Assembly (NCBI GenBank): GCA_021844725.1 | Contig: JAKBSX010000001.1 | Span: 1-28,435, forward strand | DNA: 28,435 nucleotides | Source of the DNA: Actinomycetes bacterium | GTDB lineage: Bacteria; Actinomycetota; Acidimicrobiia; Acidimicrobiales; Acidimicrobiaceae | Reading direction: 5' to 3' | Shown: positions 16,154-25,005 of the stretch, piece by piece | How positions within the stretch are numbered: position 1 is the stretch's first letter | Layout: every line of letters starts with the position of its first letter | Made by a program: the position numbers and the translations under genes | The notes under the pieces: generated by a model | Seen by the model: only the letters and a program-made list of their open reading frames with translations | What the model was told of the DNA's origin: nothing | Database searches by the model: none

Positions 16154-18652
16154 CTAAACCTGATCTGTACTTGATCCAGATTCAGCCAACTCAATAGTTG
16201 GAGGCACAAATCCTTCAACAGACCTAAATACGATCTCATCATTTTGTGCGTCAACTATCACAGTCTCACCCACTCGGAATTCCTTCCACAAAAGCCGTTC
16301 CGAAAGCTGATCCTCAATCATCCTCTGAATCGCCCTTCGCAGAGGTCTGGCGCCCAAAGTGGGATCGTAGCCCTTTTGGGCAACCAATTCCTTGGCAGCT
16401 TGAGTAATCTCAAATCCGATACCCAGAGACTCAAGGTGAGTCTGAACCCTCTTGATCAACAGGTCAACAATCTGGACCACCTCATCCTGAGATAGTTCAT
16501 GAAATACAATCACGTCATCAATTCGGTTTAGGAACTCCGGCTTGAAGTGAGCCTTTAGAGCCTCATTTACCTTGATCTTCATCTTCTCGTAGGTGACCGC
16601 CTCAGAGGTTTTACCAAATCCGATGCTAGCCTTGCGCAAATCAGCCGATCCGAGGTTAGAAGTCATGATCAAGATAGTGTTCTTGAAGTCCACAGTCCTA
16701 CCCTGAGAGTCCGTCAACCTTCCGTCTTCAAGGATCTGAAGCAGGGTATTGAATATGTCAGGATGAGCTTTTTCGACCTCATCGAACAGCACTACCGAGA
16801 ACGGCTTACGCCTAACTGCCTCAGTTAACTGACCACCCTCGTCGTAACCTACATACCCAGGAGGTGAGCCGACCAACCTTGAGACAGTATGCTTCTCCAT
16901 GTACTCGCTCATGTCCAGCTGGATAAGAGCCGATTCATCACCGAAAAGGAACTCAGCCAAGGTCTTGGCAAGTTCTGTCTTACCAACTCCAGTCGGACCT
17001 AGGAATATAAATGATCCGCTAGGACGCTTGGGATCTTTCAATCCTGCACGGGTTCGCCTGATTGCCCTTGAAAGCGCCGAAATAGCCTCTTCCTGACCAA
17101 CTATCCTGTGATGCAGCTCGTCTTCCATTCGGAGTAATTTAGCGGTCTCTTCTTCTGTCAGCTTGTAAACAGGTATCCCTGTCCAGTTGGCTAGAACTTC
17201 TGCTATCACGTCCTCATCGACAATGTCGAAAAGATCCCGGCCTTCCGAGCGCCATACTTCCTGGAGCGCCGATTTCTGATCGAGCTTCTCTTTTTCTTTG
17301 TTGGTAAGACGCTTGGCCTCGTCAAAAGATTGCTTTTCGATAGCAATTTCTTTTTCACGACGGATTCGAGCCAAGTCACCATCGATGTCTCGCATCTCAG
17401 GAGGCATTGCCATTCTTCGGATCCGCAACCTGGCGCCAGCTTCGTCGATAAGGTCAATTGCCTTATCGGGTAGATACCTGTCAGCTATATATCGATCAGC
17501 CAGGTTGGCGGAAGCCACTAGAGCCTGATCAGTAATGGTCACGCCGTGGTGACTCTCATATTTTTCTCGCAGACCCTTCAAGATCTCAATGGTGTCTGAA
17601 AGGGACGGTTCTTCAACTTTGACCGGTTGGAATCTTCGCTCCAACGCAGCGTCTTTCTCCAAATGCTTGCGGTATTCGTCAAGAGTTGTGGCCCCAACGG
17701 TCTGAAGCTCACCTCTAGCCAACATTGGCTTGAGGATCGAAGCGGCGTCAATTGCACCCTCAGCAGCACCTGCTCCCACTAGAGTATGAAGCTCGTCGAT
17801 GAAAAGAATGATATCTCCCCGACTTCGTATCTCTTTAAGTACCTTCTTCAGACGCTCCTCAAAGTCACCACGATAACGGCTTCCAGCTACCAGTGCTCCC
17901 AAGTCCAAGGTGTAAAGCTGCTTACCCTTGATAATGTCAGGAACTTCATTTGCAACTATCTTCTGAGCAAGTCCTTCAACTATGGCAGTCTTACCCACAC
18001 CGGGTTCACCGATCAAAACCGGATTATTCTTAGACCGCCGTGATAGAACCTGCATCACTCGCTCAATCTCTCGATCACGCCCAATGACAGGATCCAGTTT
18101 CTTTTCCCTTGCCATGGCGGTGAGATTACGACCAAACTGATCCAGTACAGGGGAACCGCCTGACGACTCAGTTCCAGAGGAAGCACCAACTCCGGCACCA
18201 GCATTCTCTTTACCCTGGTATCCGGAAAGCAACTGAATCACCTGTTGTCGAACTCGGGGTAGATCAGCACCCAGACTCACTAAGACCTGGGCAGCGACTC
18301 CTTCGCCTTCTCTAACCAAGCCCAACAACATATGCTCGGTCCCTATATAGTTGTGGCCAAGCTGCAATGCCTCACGTAATGAGAGCTCCAAAACTTTCTT
18401 AGCTCTTGGAGTAAACGGTGGCGATCCAGCGGTGGCACCACCTGCTGGCCCTATCGTTTCTTCCACTTTCTCCCGTACTGCCTCCAGGGAAATTCCCAAA
18501 GACTCCAGGGCGCGGGCTGCAACCCCTTCACCTTCGTGGATGAGTCCAAGAAGTATGTGCTCAGTTCCAATAAAATTATGATTTAAAAGTCGAGCCTCTT
18601 CCTGTGCCAGGACGAGTACTCTTCTAGCTCTATCTGTGAAGCGTTCGAACAA
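16154..18652 (-). CDS. clpC: ATP-dependent Clp protease ATPase subunit ClpC
   Basis: This is an AAA+ unfoldase that feeds substrates to ClpP. The 832 residues contain two N-terminal Clp repeats ([25 protein letters not shown] and its second copy near residue 100). First ATPase: GEPGVGKT at 215-222, Walker [10 protein letters not shown] near 282-290. The middle UVR-type helix pair follows ([16 protein letters not shown]). Second ATPase: [15 protein letters not shown] and [13 protein letters not shown]. The start is TTG at 18652: the canonical [12 protein letters not shown] follows, and GGGAGG lies 8 bases upstream. There is no CtsR-operon neighbour, as expected for actinobacteria. I did not find a clear ClgR box in the upstream region. 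Confidence 0.98.
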   Translation of the reverse strand: MFERFTDRARRVLVLAQEEARLLNHNFIGTEHILLGLIHEGEGVAARALESLGISLEAVREKVEETIGPAGGATAGSPPFTPRAKKVLELSLREALQLGHNYIGTEHMLLGLVREGEGVAAQVLVSLGADLPRVRQQVIQLLSGYQGKENAGAGVGASSGTESSGGSPVLDQFGRNLTAMAREKKLDPVIGRDREIERVMQVLSRRSKNNPVLIGEPGVGKTAIVEGLAQKIVANEVPDIIKGKQLYTLDLGALVAGSRYRGDFEERLKKVLKEIRSRGDIILFIDELHTLVGAGAAEGAIDAASILKPMLARGELQTVGATTLDEYRKHLEKDAALERRFQPVKVEEPSLSDTIEILKGLREKYESHHGVTITDQALVASANLADRYIADRYLPDKAIDLIDEAGARLRIRRMAMPPEMRDIDGDLARIRREKEIAIEKQSFDEAKRLTNKEKEKLDQKSALQEVWRSEGRDLFDIVDEDVIAEVLANWTGIPVYKLTEEETAKLLRMEDELHHRIVGQEEAISALSRAIRRTRAGLKDPKRPSGSFIFLGPTGVGKTELAKTLAEFLFGDESALIQLDMSEYMEKHTVSRLVGSPPGYVGYDEGGQLTEAVRRKPFSVVLFDEVEKAHPDIFNTLLQILEDGRLTDSQGRTVDFKNTILIMTSNLGSADLRKASIGFGKTSEAVTYEKMKIKVNEALKAHFKPEFLNRIDDVIVFHELSQDEVVQIVDLLIKRVQTHLESLGIGFEITQAAKELVAQKGYDPTLGARPLRRAIQRMIEDQLSERLLWKEFRVGETVIVDAQNDEIVFRSVEGFVPPTIELAESGSSTDQV

Positions 18653-18738
18653 ACTGTCCGCCTCCCTCTACGGGCCAATGGGACTACTTACTAGTCTACC
18701 CTTAGCGTGATACTTCTGCGAAAGGCTTTGAACTCTTT

Positions 18739-18768
18739 CTTATTTTCTTTACAATTAGTTAACGTCAA
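18739..18768 (-). promoter_or_regulatory. Possible clpC promoter
   Basis: On the minus strand TTGACG (18768-18763) is followed after 18 bp by AATAAG (18744-18739). That puts RNA start near 18732, with an 80-base leader before the TTG of clpC. The -35 is good, the -10 mediocre. Confidence 0.3.
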
Positions 18769-18868
18769 AAGTCGCTAGTTATTTCATATCGCTATAACTT
18801 GTTCTCCATAATTGAATTTTGACCTTGCATTGTGAGTTTTAATTCAAGTTGCCCTATCTTCTTTAATA

Positions 18869-19858
18869 GTGGATATTACAGAAGCATTGACCCAATCTAA
18901 TTTGGAAGCCGATCTTCGTGACTTTGAACAACTTTTAAGAGAGTCGGTCACGGTTCATGACAGCTTCCTTTCCGACGTAACCCGTCACCTGATTGACGCG
19001 GGCGGTAAACGAATACGGCCAATTTTGGCCATCACCTCAGCCCATGCTGGAAATGCAGAAGTCACCAAAGATGTGCTTATGTCGGGGATTGCAGTGGAGC
19101 TTGTTCACCTTGCCTCGCTATATCATGACGACGTCATGGATGACGCAAATACCAGACGAAACGTGGAAAGCGTCAATTCAAGGTGGGGAAACCTTGTCGC
19201 CATAGTCGCCGGAGACTACCTTCTGGCAAAAGCGGCCGGAATTGCCGCTCGGCTTGGAAGAGAGATCGCCGAACTTTTAGCCGACACACTGGCTGACCTA
19301 TGTGCAGGTCAAATTCTTGAGGTCCAAACCGCATATAAGACATCCAGGACCATCGATTCCTACTTCGATGCCATCGCCGGTAAAACCGCTTCCCTAATGG
19401 CAACCTCCTGCCGAATAGGTGCCTTGGCTGCAAACTTGGATCGAGATCACGTTGAGATAGTAACCAATATCGGCAGATCTCTGGGTATGGTCTTCCAGAT
19501 CCGTGATGACATACTCGATTTGATTGCCCCAGCCGAGGTATTAGGTAAAAAGCCGGCCCAAGACCTTATGGAAGGAATCTATACCCTGCCGGTTTTAGAA
19601 GCGCTGAGAACTCCAGTGGGTCCGATGTTAAAACCTCTCCTTACCAACAACATGGACGACTCTTCAATCCAAAAGGCCTTGCAAATCATCCTGGAAACCG
19701 ATGGGATAGCTTTGTCGTGGGCAAAAGCTGTTGAATACGCCAACAGCAGTTTTGAAAGTGGCAAAACTATAGGATCGCCTTTCGCAATCGAACTAGGCGG
19801 GTTGGCCAATTTTATTTTGGATCATACGCTGCAGCTAGTAAAGCCATATCTCGATTGA
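18869..19858 (+). CDS. Long-chain polyprenyl diphosphate synthase
   Basis: This trans-prenyltransferase elongates allylic diphosphates with isopentenyl diphosphate, probably for the menaquinone side chain. The motifs GGKRIRP (45-51), first Asp-rich motif Asp87-Asp-Val-Met-Asp91, GDYLLAKA, and second Asp-rich motif Asp213-Asp-Ile-Leu-Asp217 are present. Small residues four and five positions before the first Asp motif (Ser83, Ala82) suggest a product longer than C20. The 329 residues are normal for hepta- to decaprenyl synthases. The GTG start at 18869 has no ribosome site; TATCTT at 18855-18860 could drive a leaderless transcript. It is divergent from clpC. The MEP genes ispD and ispF in this window supply its substrate pathway but are 6 kb away and on the other strand. 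Confidence 0.9.
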   Translation: MDITEALTQSNLEADLRDFEQLLRESVTVHDSFLSDVTRHLIDAGGKRIRPILAITSAHAGNAEVTKDVLMSGIAVELVHLASLYHDDVMDDANTRRNVESVNSRWGNLVAIVAGDYLLAKAAGIAARLGREIAELLADTLADLCAGQILEVQTAYKTSRTIDSYFDAIAGKTASLMATSCRIGALAANLDRDHVEIVTNIGRSLGMVFQIRDDILDLIAPAEVLGKKPAQDLMEGIYTLPVLEALRTPVGPMLKPLLTNNMDDSSIQKALQIILETDGIALSWAKAVEYANSSFESGKTIGSPFAIELGGLANFILDHTLQLVKPYLD

Positions 19859-19879
19859 CACAGCCTCGCATGTCAATAC

Positions 19880-19903
19880 CGATACAGCTATATAGCTGTA
19901 TCG
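19880..19903. terminator. Perfect 24-bp palindrome between convergent genes
   Basis: CGATACAGCTAT followed directly by its reverse complement ATAGCTGTATCG. It lies 22 bases after the polyprenyl synthase stop and 50 bases from the end of the convergent gene. It can form the same hairpin on either strand, suggesting a bidirectional terminator, though there is no T-tract. Confidence 0.55.
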
Positions 19904-19952
19904 CTTAGATGATTTCCCATCTAGCTTTCAAGCCTGGAATTGCAGCGTGATT

Positions 19953-20843
19953 CTATGAGTATTTTTGCTCCAGCTGGTTTATCTCGGGAAGACCTATAAA
20001 GTCCAAAAAATCACCAAATGGAACCATCTTGTCCATCGCCTCAATGGGAGTCCCAAACTCTTTGATTGATTTAAGTACATTTCTAATCGCAAAGGTCGCA
20101 CTCAACAAAGTTCCGATTGGAAATATAATCATTTTAAACCCTAGGTCCTTGATTTGCTGAAAGCTAAGTGGAGGAGTCTTACCCCCTTCGGCCCAGTTGA
20201 AGACCAGAGGAAAACCGCTAAAGGTTTTGGCTACTCTCTCAATTTCTTCAAGGTTGACGGGGGCTTCAATAAACAACATGTCCGCGCCCGCGTCACGGTA
20301 TTTCTTGGCCCGCTCTAGGGTGCTATCAAGACCTTCCACGGCGCGGGCGTCGGTACGAGCAATGATTACAAAATCAGGATTCCGGCGGGCGTCGACTGCA
20401 GCCTTGATTTTGCTTACCATTTCCTCTGCAGGAATCACAACTTTCCCAGACATATGGCCACACTTCTTCGGAGCGAGCTGATCCTCGATATGAACTGCAG
20501 CAACTCCGGAAAGCTCATACTGTTGAACAGTACGAATTACATTTATAGGATTCCCGTATCCGGTATCCGAATCTGCAATAACCGGAAGCGGAGCCACTGC
20601 GTCAGCAATCTGCCTAGCGTGGTCGACCATTTCATTCATGGTCAGCAGCCCCACGTCTGGTCTGCCCAGAACCGAGGCTGAAGCTCCAAAGCCAGTCATA
20701 TACACCGCGTTAAACCCAGCCTCTTCGATCAGCCTTGCACTAAGAGCATCAAATGCCCCTGGAGCTAAAAGTGGACCTTCTGCCTTTAGAAGTTCTCTTA
20801 ACTTCGAACTTGGATTGGCACCAGGCTTGATGAAATCTCCCAT
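19953..20843 (-). CDS. Isocitrate lyase/PEP mutase superfamily protein
   Basis: This 296-residue TIM-barrel enzyme makes or breaks a C-C or P-C bond next to a carboxylate. The superfamily signature is KKCGHM (about residues 126-131, catalytic Cys128), preceded by the metal-binding VIADSDTGYGN (Asp91/Asp93) and HIEDQ. The MTGFGASAS and GRPDVGLLTMNEM segments resemble oxaloacetate decarboxylase, carboxyphosphonoenolpyruvate mutase-like and methylisocitrate lyase members; which reaction it runs cannot be decided. I start at ATG 20843, because GAGAGGA lies about 5 bases upstream; a frame reaching 20882 adds 13 unlikely residues. No prpC, prpD or phosphonate genes are adjacent. Confidence 0.87.
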   Translation of the reverse strand: MGDFIKPGANPSSKLRELLKAEGPLLAPGAFDALSARLIEEAGFNAVYMTGFGASASVLGRPDVGLLTMNEMVDHARQIADAVAPLPVIADSDTGYGNPINVIRTVQQYELSGVAAVHIEDQLAPKKCGHMSGKVVIPAEEMVSKIKAAVDARRNPDFVIIARTDARAVEGLDSTLERAKKYRDAGADMLFIEAPVNLEEIERVAKTFSGFPLVFNWAEGGKTPPLSFQQIKDLGFKMIIFPIGTLLSATFAIRNVLKSIKEFGTPIEAMDKMVPFGDFLDFIGLPEINQLEQKYS

Positions 20844-21045
20844 TTGATCCTCTCTGACATTCGCCTCAATCACGCGCATCAACTACTTATCATCATAGCT
20901 AACAGCTTCTTTAGCTTTACCAAGGCATATCTGAGCAACTGAGCTAGGTCAGGTGCTGCCATGATGAAAGAAAAATCCACGTTACCTTTGAAACCAGCTC
21001 CAAAAGGGCATCTTGTTATTAAATCGGCTTGTTCCAAGCATATTT

Positions 21046-22029
21046 TTATAAACGTTCAGCTTTGAGTTCATCAGAAGCCTGAACCGGAAAACTCCCGCCT
21101 GCGCCACCCTGATCCAAAGGCAGTTCTGGCCATTTCCATATAGCAATCGCAAAAAGCACCATCGCAGGACCCAAGTTGGGATCTGTTCCGGTACCGGTAA
21201 ATAAATACCCAAATCCCTGACCGGTTGCCCAAAAAAGCAAGGATACAAATATCCCTAGAGCAAGTGCGAAATCACGAGTCAGGTGCCTCAAAATTCCCCA
21301 GCCGACCAAGAATTCCACGATCAATAAACCCAAAGCAATCCCAGTTCCCCTGCCAGCAGCGATATGAGCCAGAGTCTTATCAAATGCGGCCAACCAGCCA
21401 GGTTGACTGCTGCCAACGGCGCGTAATTGAGCTGAAATCGCGCCAGGAGCCCAGTTGGCCGCTTCCAGTTCCAGCATGGCTGTACCACACCAAAGTACCG
21501 CCCAAAGAATTCGAGCGCCGGACCCAGACTGCCACCACGTCTGCAACGGATCACTTGTATCCGCATTCAACCACAATTTAGAGCTGGGCCAAAGAACAAT
21601 ACTAAGGATGGCGTAAACAATTGCAGCACCTGGCGCACCGCTCAGCATGGATGCCTGGGGAAAGATGAGCTGTCCCACGCCTTCTCCCACCAGCCACACA
21701 CCAATCGCCCAAACAGCCGAGACAGCCAGCGATAAACGCACAGTACGTGGCCATAACAAACCTAAACCGATCCCTATCTGTACAGCTGCTATGCCAATTG
21801 TGGATGCAATCTGATAATGAACCATGAAAGCAATTACGACTCGCAAAAAGTCGGTAAGCGTACTGGGTGGACCCATGGTGTTTTGGGCAATCTGACCCAA
21901 GAAACCATTAGAACCTTTTACGAACATGTAGGGCTGCAGCTGCAAAAGACCGTCGAAAAGCCAAAACATGCCTAACGCCACCTGAAGATGGCGCTGGTTA
22001 ATGCGCTGCCAGAAATAACGGAAGTTCAA
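21046..22029 (-). CDS. DoxX-like integral membrane protein (about 8 TM)
   Basis: The 327 residues are highly hydrophobic, with about eight predicted helices near residues 15-33, 64-95, 100-120, 130-148, 172-190, 226-246, 250-270 and 285-302. The layout looks like two four-helix bundles. The start VALGMFWLFDGLLQLQPYMF resembles DoxX-type membrane proteins common in actinobacteria. Function is unknown: relatives of DoxX take part in quinone-linked redox chemistry, but no catalytic residue can be named here. The start is TTG at 22029, with GAGAG three bases upstream, a poor spacing, so the start is uncertain. It is a single gene, with 202 bases to the next gene downstream. Confidence 0.7.
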   Translation of the reverse strand: MNFRYFWQRINQRHLQVALGMFWLFDGLLQLQPYMFVKGSNGFLGQIAQNTMGPPSTLTDFLRVVIAFMVHYQIASTIGIAAVQIGIGLGLLWPRTVRLSLAVSAVWAIGVWLVGEGVGQLIFPQASMLSGAPGAAIVYAILSIVLWPSSKLWLNADTSDPLQTWWQSGSGARILWAVLWCGTAMLELEAANWAPGAISAQLRAVGSSQPGWLAAFDKTLAHIAAGRGTGIALGLLIVEFLVGWGILRHLTRDFALALGIFVSLLFWATGQGFGYLFTGTGTDPNLGPAMVLFAIAIWKWPELPLDQGGAGGSFPVQASDELKAERL

Positions 22030-22260
22030 CTGCTCTCGGCACTTCTATTTCTTACTAACCAAATATGGCTGTCATTCAACAAATCCCGTTGCGACAATTT
22101 CTGGTTATAAAGATGCATACTCCGATTATGGCACCTTCTAGACAAAAATTGATAACACAAAGTGAACCGACCCGAAATAAGCGATCACGACCAAGAAACT
22201 GACCTTTATCCAATGAGGCCAGGTATATAAACTCGACAATTTAAATTTGGGAGCCAGCGG

Positions 22261-22292
22261 TAAAAAGAGTGCCATCTAAAGCCGTGGCACCC
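22261..22292 (-). terminator. Intrinsic terminator of the GlcG-like gene
   Basis: Read on the minus strand, GTGCCA, a 10-nt loop, TGGCAC and then TCTTTTTA make a stem with a U-tract, 23 bases after the stop at 22314. This is the most classical intrinsic terminator in the window. Confidence 0.8.
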
Positions 22293-22313
22293 TAAAACAT
22301 TGCAAGATGTAAA

Positions 22314-22736
22314 TCAGTTAGAAGCTGCCTCTACTCCAGCCAGAGCGCACTCCATATCCTGGCTATAGTGACCGCCCGATACTCCGATCCCGCCTACCAG
22401 GTCCCCGTTCAAAACGATCGGGTAACCTCCGCCGAATACCACTAATCGGGGAGTATGTACTATTCCGGTGTAAAGCGGTGGATCGTCCTTGATAAAGTCA
22501 TACCAAGCATCAGTAGAAATTCCGAAGCTGACTGCGGTGTAAGCCTTGTTCTGGGCAATATCAACACTTAGCAGCTTGGCTCCGTCCATTCTGAGAAATG
22601 ACTTCAACACCCCTGACTCATCCACTACAGCAATCACCATCGGCACTCCGATTTCTTTGGCTTTTGCTGCTGCAGCTTGGATTATCTTTTCCGCTAACTC
22701 GGCGGTGATACTTGGCTTATCAAACGTTTTTGCCAT
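22314..22736 (-). CDS. GlcG/HbpS-family protein (heme-binding-like)
   Basis: The 140-residue single-domain protein has SITAELAEKIIQAAAAKAKEIGVPMVIAVVDESG at the N-terminus and GGGYPIVLNGDLVGGIGVSGG near the C-terminus, both hallmarks of the GlcG/HbpS (DUF336) family. Some members bind heme or cobalamin or accompany glycolate or diol metabolism; the role here is unknown. I start at ATG 22736, because GGGGAG sits 8 bases upstream; the frame runs back to 22817 but that part looks non-coding. There is no signal peptide, unlike secreted HbpS. It has its own terminator, so it is probably monocistronic or ends a unit with the transporter upstream. Confidence 0.85.
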   Translation of the reverse strand: MAKTFDKPSITAELAEKIIQAAAAKAKEIGVPMVIAVVDESGVLKSFLRMDGAKLLSVDIAQNKAYTAVSFGISTDAWYDFIKDDPPLYTGIVHTPRLVVFGGGYPIVLNGDLVGGIGVSGGHYSQDMECALAGVEAASN

Positions 22737-22868
22737 AACCCGATCTCCCCTACGAAAAGACCCTCGCCAGTTAAGCAGAGAGCCCATTGATTTTGATCGA
22801 ACATCATGATACATCATTAGACAAAAGAAAATCTCTGTTTCATAGTTATGTAGAACCCGTGATGAGAC

Positions 22869-24413
22869 CTAAATTTCCGGATGTGCCAACTCCGATCTAA
22901 AGGCCACAGAACTTGCTAAAGCAGATACAAGCATCATAACTCCTGCAACTACAAGCGCAATGGATAGGCCTCGGTGAAATTGAAGATATGCAATATTGAT
23001 AGCTTTTAGAAGCAATGGGCCGTAGGCCTTTTCGATATTTGCGATCTCTCCACTGCTTCCGCCAGGAAGGCTCCCGGTTTGGATTGTTACAAGGACTATT
23101 TTCCGTAGTTGTAAAGGAACTCCAATACCGATCAAACGCCTGGTTAGACCGACTGTGAGTTCTCGATTAAGCAATGAACCAAGCACCGATACGCCAGCTA
23201 TCACGCCAAGGCCACGCGAAGCATTAGTTGTAGCCGCAGCCACTGCAGACTTTTCAGCTGGGAGAGCGTTCACTGCTATAGAAGTAACCGGAACTACAGT
23301 GATCCCAAAGCCAAACCCGACTAAAGTCAGCGAAATCATCAACAGGATCACCTCAACACCGTTAGATAGGGCCAGATCACATAAAAGTATGCCAATCCCT
23401 GAAATTGCCGCCCCAAAATACAAAGGGCGTCTGGGACCGTTAGCTGCAACCAATCTCCCTGCAAAGAGCGCTGATAAAACCATCCCAATGGTCATTGGAA
23501 GAAAAACAAAAGCTGTCCGGTAACCTGAGTACCCTTCAATTAACTGCAGATACAGCGCAGTGAAAAAGAAGACTGCAATGATCGCAAAAAATGTGCTGAA
23601 TCCATTAATCAAAGCCACGACATAGGTGGGAATTCTAAAGTAGCTTAGGTCGACCACCGGGTCCGATACTGAGCTCTCAATTTTTATAAACGCAAGCAGG
23701 AACAACAGCCCGCAGATAAAGAGAAACACCACATATGGAGAGCCATACCCTCTGCTCTCTCCGATTATAACAGCAGATACTGTCGCTGCCAGAGAAATAA
23801 TCGAGGCAGCAGCACCCATGTAATCAAATTTGGCGACACGAATATAGAAACTCTCGGGAAGCCATAATATCGAGCCCACAGAGCCAAAAATCCCCAATAT
23901 AGCACTGAACCAAAACAGATCCCTAAATCCACCTAGCCCGACAATCAGGCCACCAACTGCTGGACCAACCGCAATTGCCAATCCCGCCACAGCAGCCCAA
24001 ATCCCAAATGCTTTTGTCCTCGCCGAAGATTCCGGGTAGATCTGGCGAATCATTGAGAGCGTCCCTGGCTCAGATGCTGCTGCCCCAAGACCCATAATGC
24101 ATCGTCCTGCAATCAGCATCGACGGGCTCACTGAAAGCGCCGAAATCAGTGAGCCAAATGTGAAAAGGCTCATTCCCAAAGCCAGGATCCGCCGTCTTCC
24201 ATAATTATCGGCCAATTTACCAAAGCTAAGCATAAAGGCAGCGAATACAAGCGCATAACCGCCCACCACCCATTGAAGTTGCTGCAGACCAGCATTTAGA
24301 GAAGACTGAATACTTGCCAGTCCTACTGCGATGATGGTGGTGTCGATAAATGTCAGAAACTGAATCCAGCTAATGACCACCATGGAGCGGCGTTGTCCAA
24401 CGTTACCCTTCAC
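22869..24413 (-). CDS. MFS drug:H+ antiporter, DHA2 family (14 TM, EmrB/QacA-like)
   Basis: The 514-residue transporter has about 14 hydrophobic helices. The first helix carries DTTIIAVGLASIQSSL (motif D1 region), loop 2-3 has GKLADNYGRRRIL (motif A), and helix 5 has GIWAAVAGLAIAVGPAVGGLI (motif C, typical of exporters). These point to proton-coupled export of drugs or other amphipathic compounds; the substrate is unknown. The start is GTG at 24413, with AGGGGT about six bases upstream. It lies 24 bases downstream of the lipoprotein gene on the same strand, so the two may be co-transcribed. No TetR or MarR regulator is adjacent. Confidence 0.9.
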   Translation of the reverse strand: MKGNVGQRRSMVVISWIQFLTFIDTTIIAVGLASIQSSLNAGLQQLQWVVGGYALVFAAFMLSFGKLADNYGRRRILALGMSLFTFGSLISALSVSPSMLIAGRCIMGLGAAASEPGTLSMIRQIYPESSARTKAFGIWAAVAGLAIAVGPAVGGLIVGLGGFRDLFWFSAILGIFGSVGSILWLPESFYIRVAKFDYMGAAASIISLAATVSAVIIGESRGYGSPYVVFLFICGLLFLLAFIKIESSVSDPVVDLSYFRIPTYVVALINGFSTFFAIIAVFFFTALYLQLIEGYSGYRTAFVFLPMTIGMVLSALFAGRLVAANGPRRPLYFGAAISGIGILLCDLALSNGVEVILLMISLTLVGFGFGITVVPVTSIAVNALPAEKSAVAAATTNASRGLGVIAGVSVLGSLLNRELTVGLTRRLIGIGVPLQLRKIVLVTIQTGSLPGGSSGEIANIEKAYGPLLLKAINIAYLQFHRGLSIALVVAGVMMLVSALASSVAFRSELAHPEI

Positions 24414-24437
24414 CAGGTACCCCTGACCACAATGCGA

Positions 24438-24914
24438 CTAGCTTGATGCCGATGAAGTTGGAGTAGAACATGCTGGTGTAGTCTGACCCTCAAGCGAAAG
24501 CAACCCGCAGAAGCTGGAATCACCTACCTGCCACTTTCCGTTTACCTTGACTGCGGTTCCTGTTTGGTCTTGCAGTACTGGTTTGCCACCCAGATTGAGC
24601 GAATAGGTAACTGTAGCTTTGCTTGAACTATCCAGCACCACTTTGCTTACCGTAGCCGAGGCAGTTTTTTCTATTGGCTGCTGTAGCGCCAGATTGATGA
24701 TCTGAGAAAACTGCTTACCATTTTGGAGCAAGCTAACTTTCTCCTTTGCCGACGTAGAGCCGGAAAAGAAATTGGCCCACCCGCTCTTTATAGCTGCAAG
24801 GTCAGCTGCCGTATTGGACGAGCTTCCTCCGCATGCACTGAGAGCAGAGCCCAAACAAAAAATCAGAAATACCAGCCGGAAGCGCTTCTCCCGACGCCCG
24901 AGATAGATTCCCAC
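24438..24914 (-). CDS. MTB12-like secreted lipoprotein
   Basis: This is a short lipoprotein of about 158 residues. The signal peptide has basic residues (RREKRFR), a hydrophobic stretch and the lipobox LSAC with Cys at about residue 28. The mature part, WANFFSGSTSAKEKVSLLQNG, then alternating strands, then GKWQVGDSSFCGLLSLEGQTTPAC, matches the pattern of actinobacterial low-molecular-weight antigen MTB12-like domains, whose function is unknown. I prefer GTG 24914, with GGAGG eight bases upstream, over GTG 24923, which abuts the ribosome site. It may be co-transcribed with the transporter that follows. Confidence 0.8.
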   Translation of the reverse strand: MGIYLGRREKRFRLVFLIFCLGSALSACGGSSSNTAADLAAIKSGWANFFSGSTSAKEKVSLLQNGKQFSQIINLALQQPIEKTASATVSKVVLDSSSKATVTYSLNLGGKPVLQDQTGTAVKVNGKWQVGDSSFCGLLSLEGQTTPACSTPTSSASS

Positions 24915-25005
24915 CTCTGCCACCTCCCCCTAAGCAGTACAAGGTAATAGGTATGATACAGCGTGAAATGTAGGCTTTGCGGCTAAAGCAAATATTTCCG
25001 CCTCG

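Noticed and set aside
18653..18868. ClgR box upstream of clpC
   Set aside because: No CGC-N5-GCG arrangement with the right spacing could be found on either strand.
24974..24989. Terminator after lysS (GCTTT-N6-AAAGC)
   Set aside because: Only five base pairs, AT-rich, with no U-tract; too weak to list.
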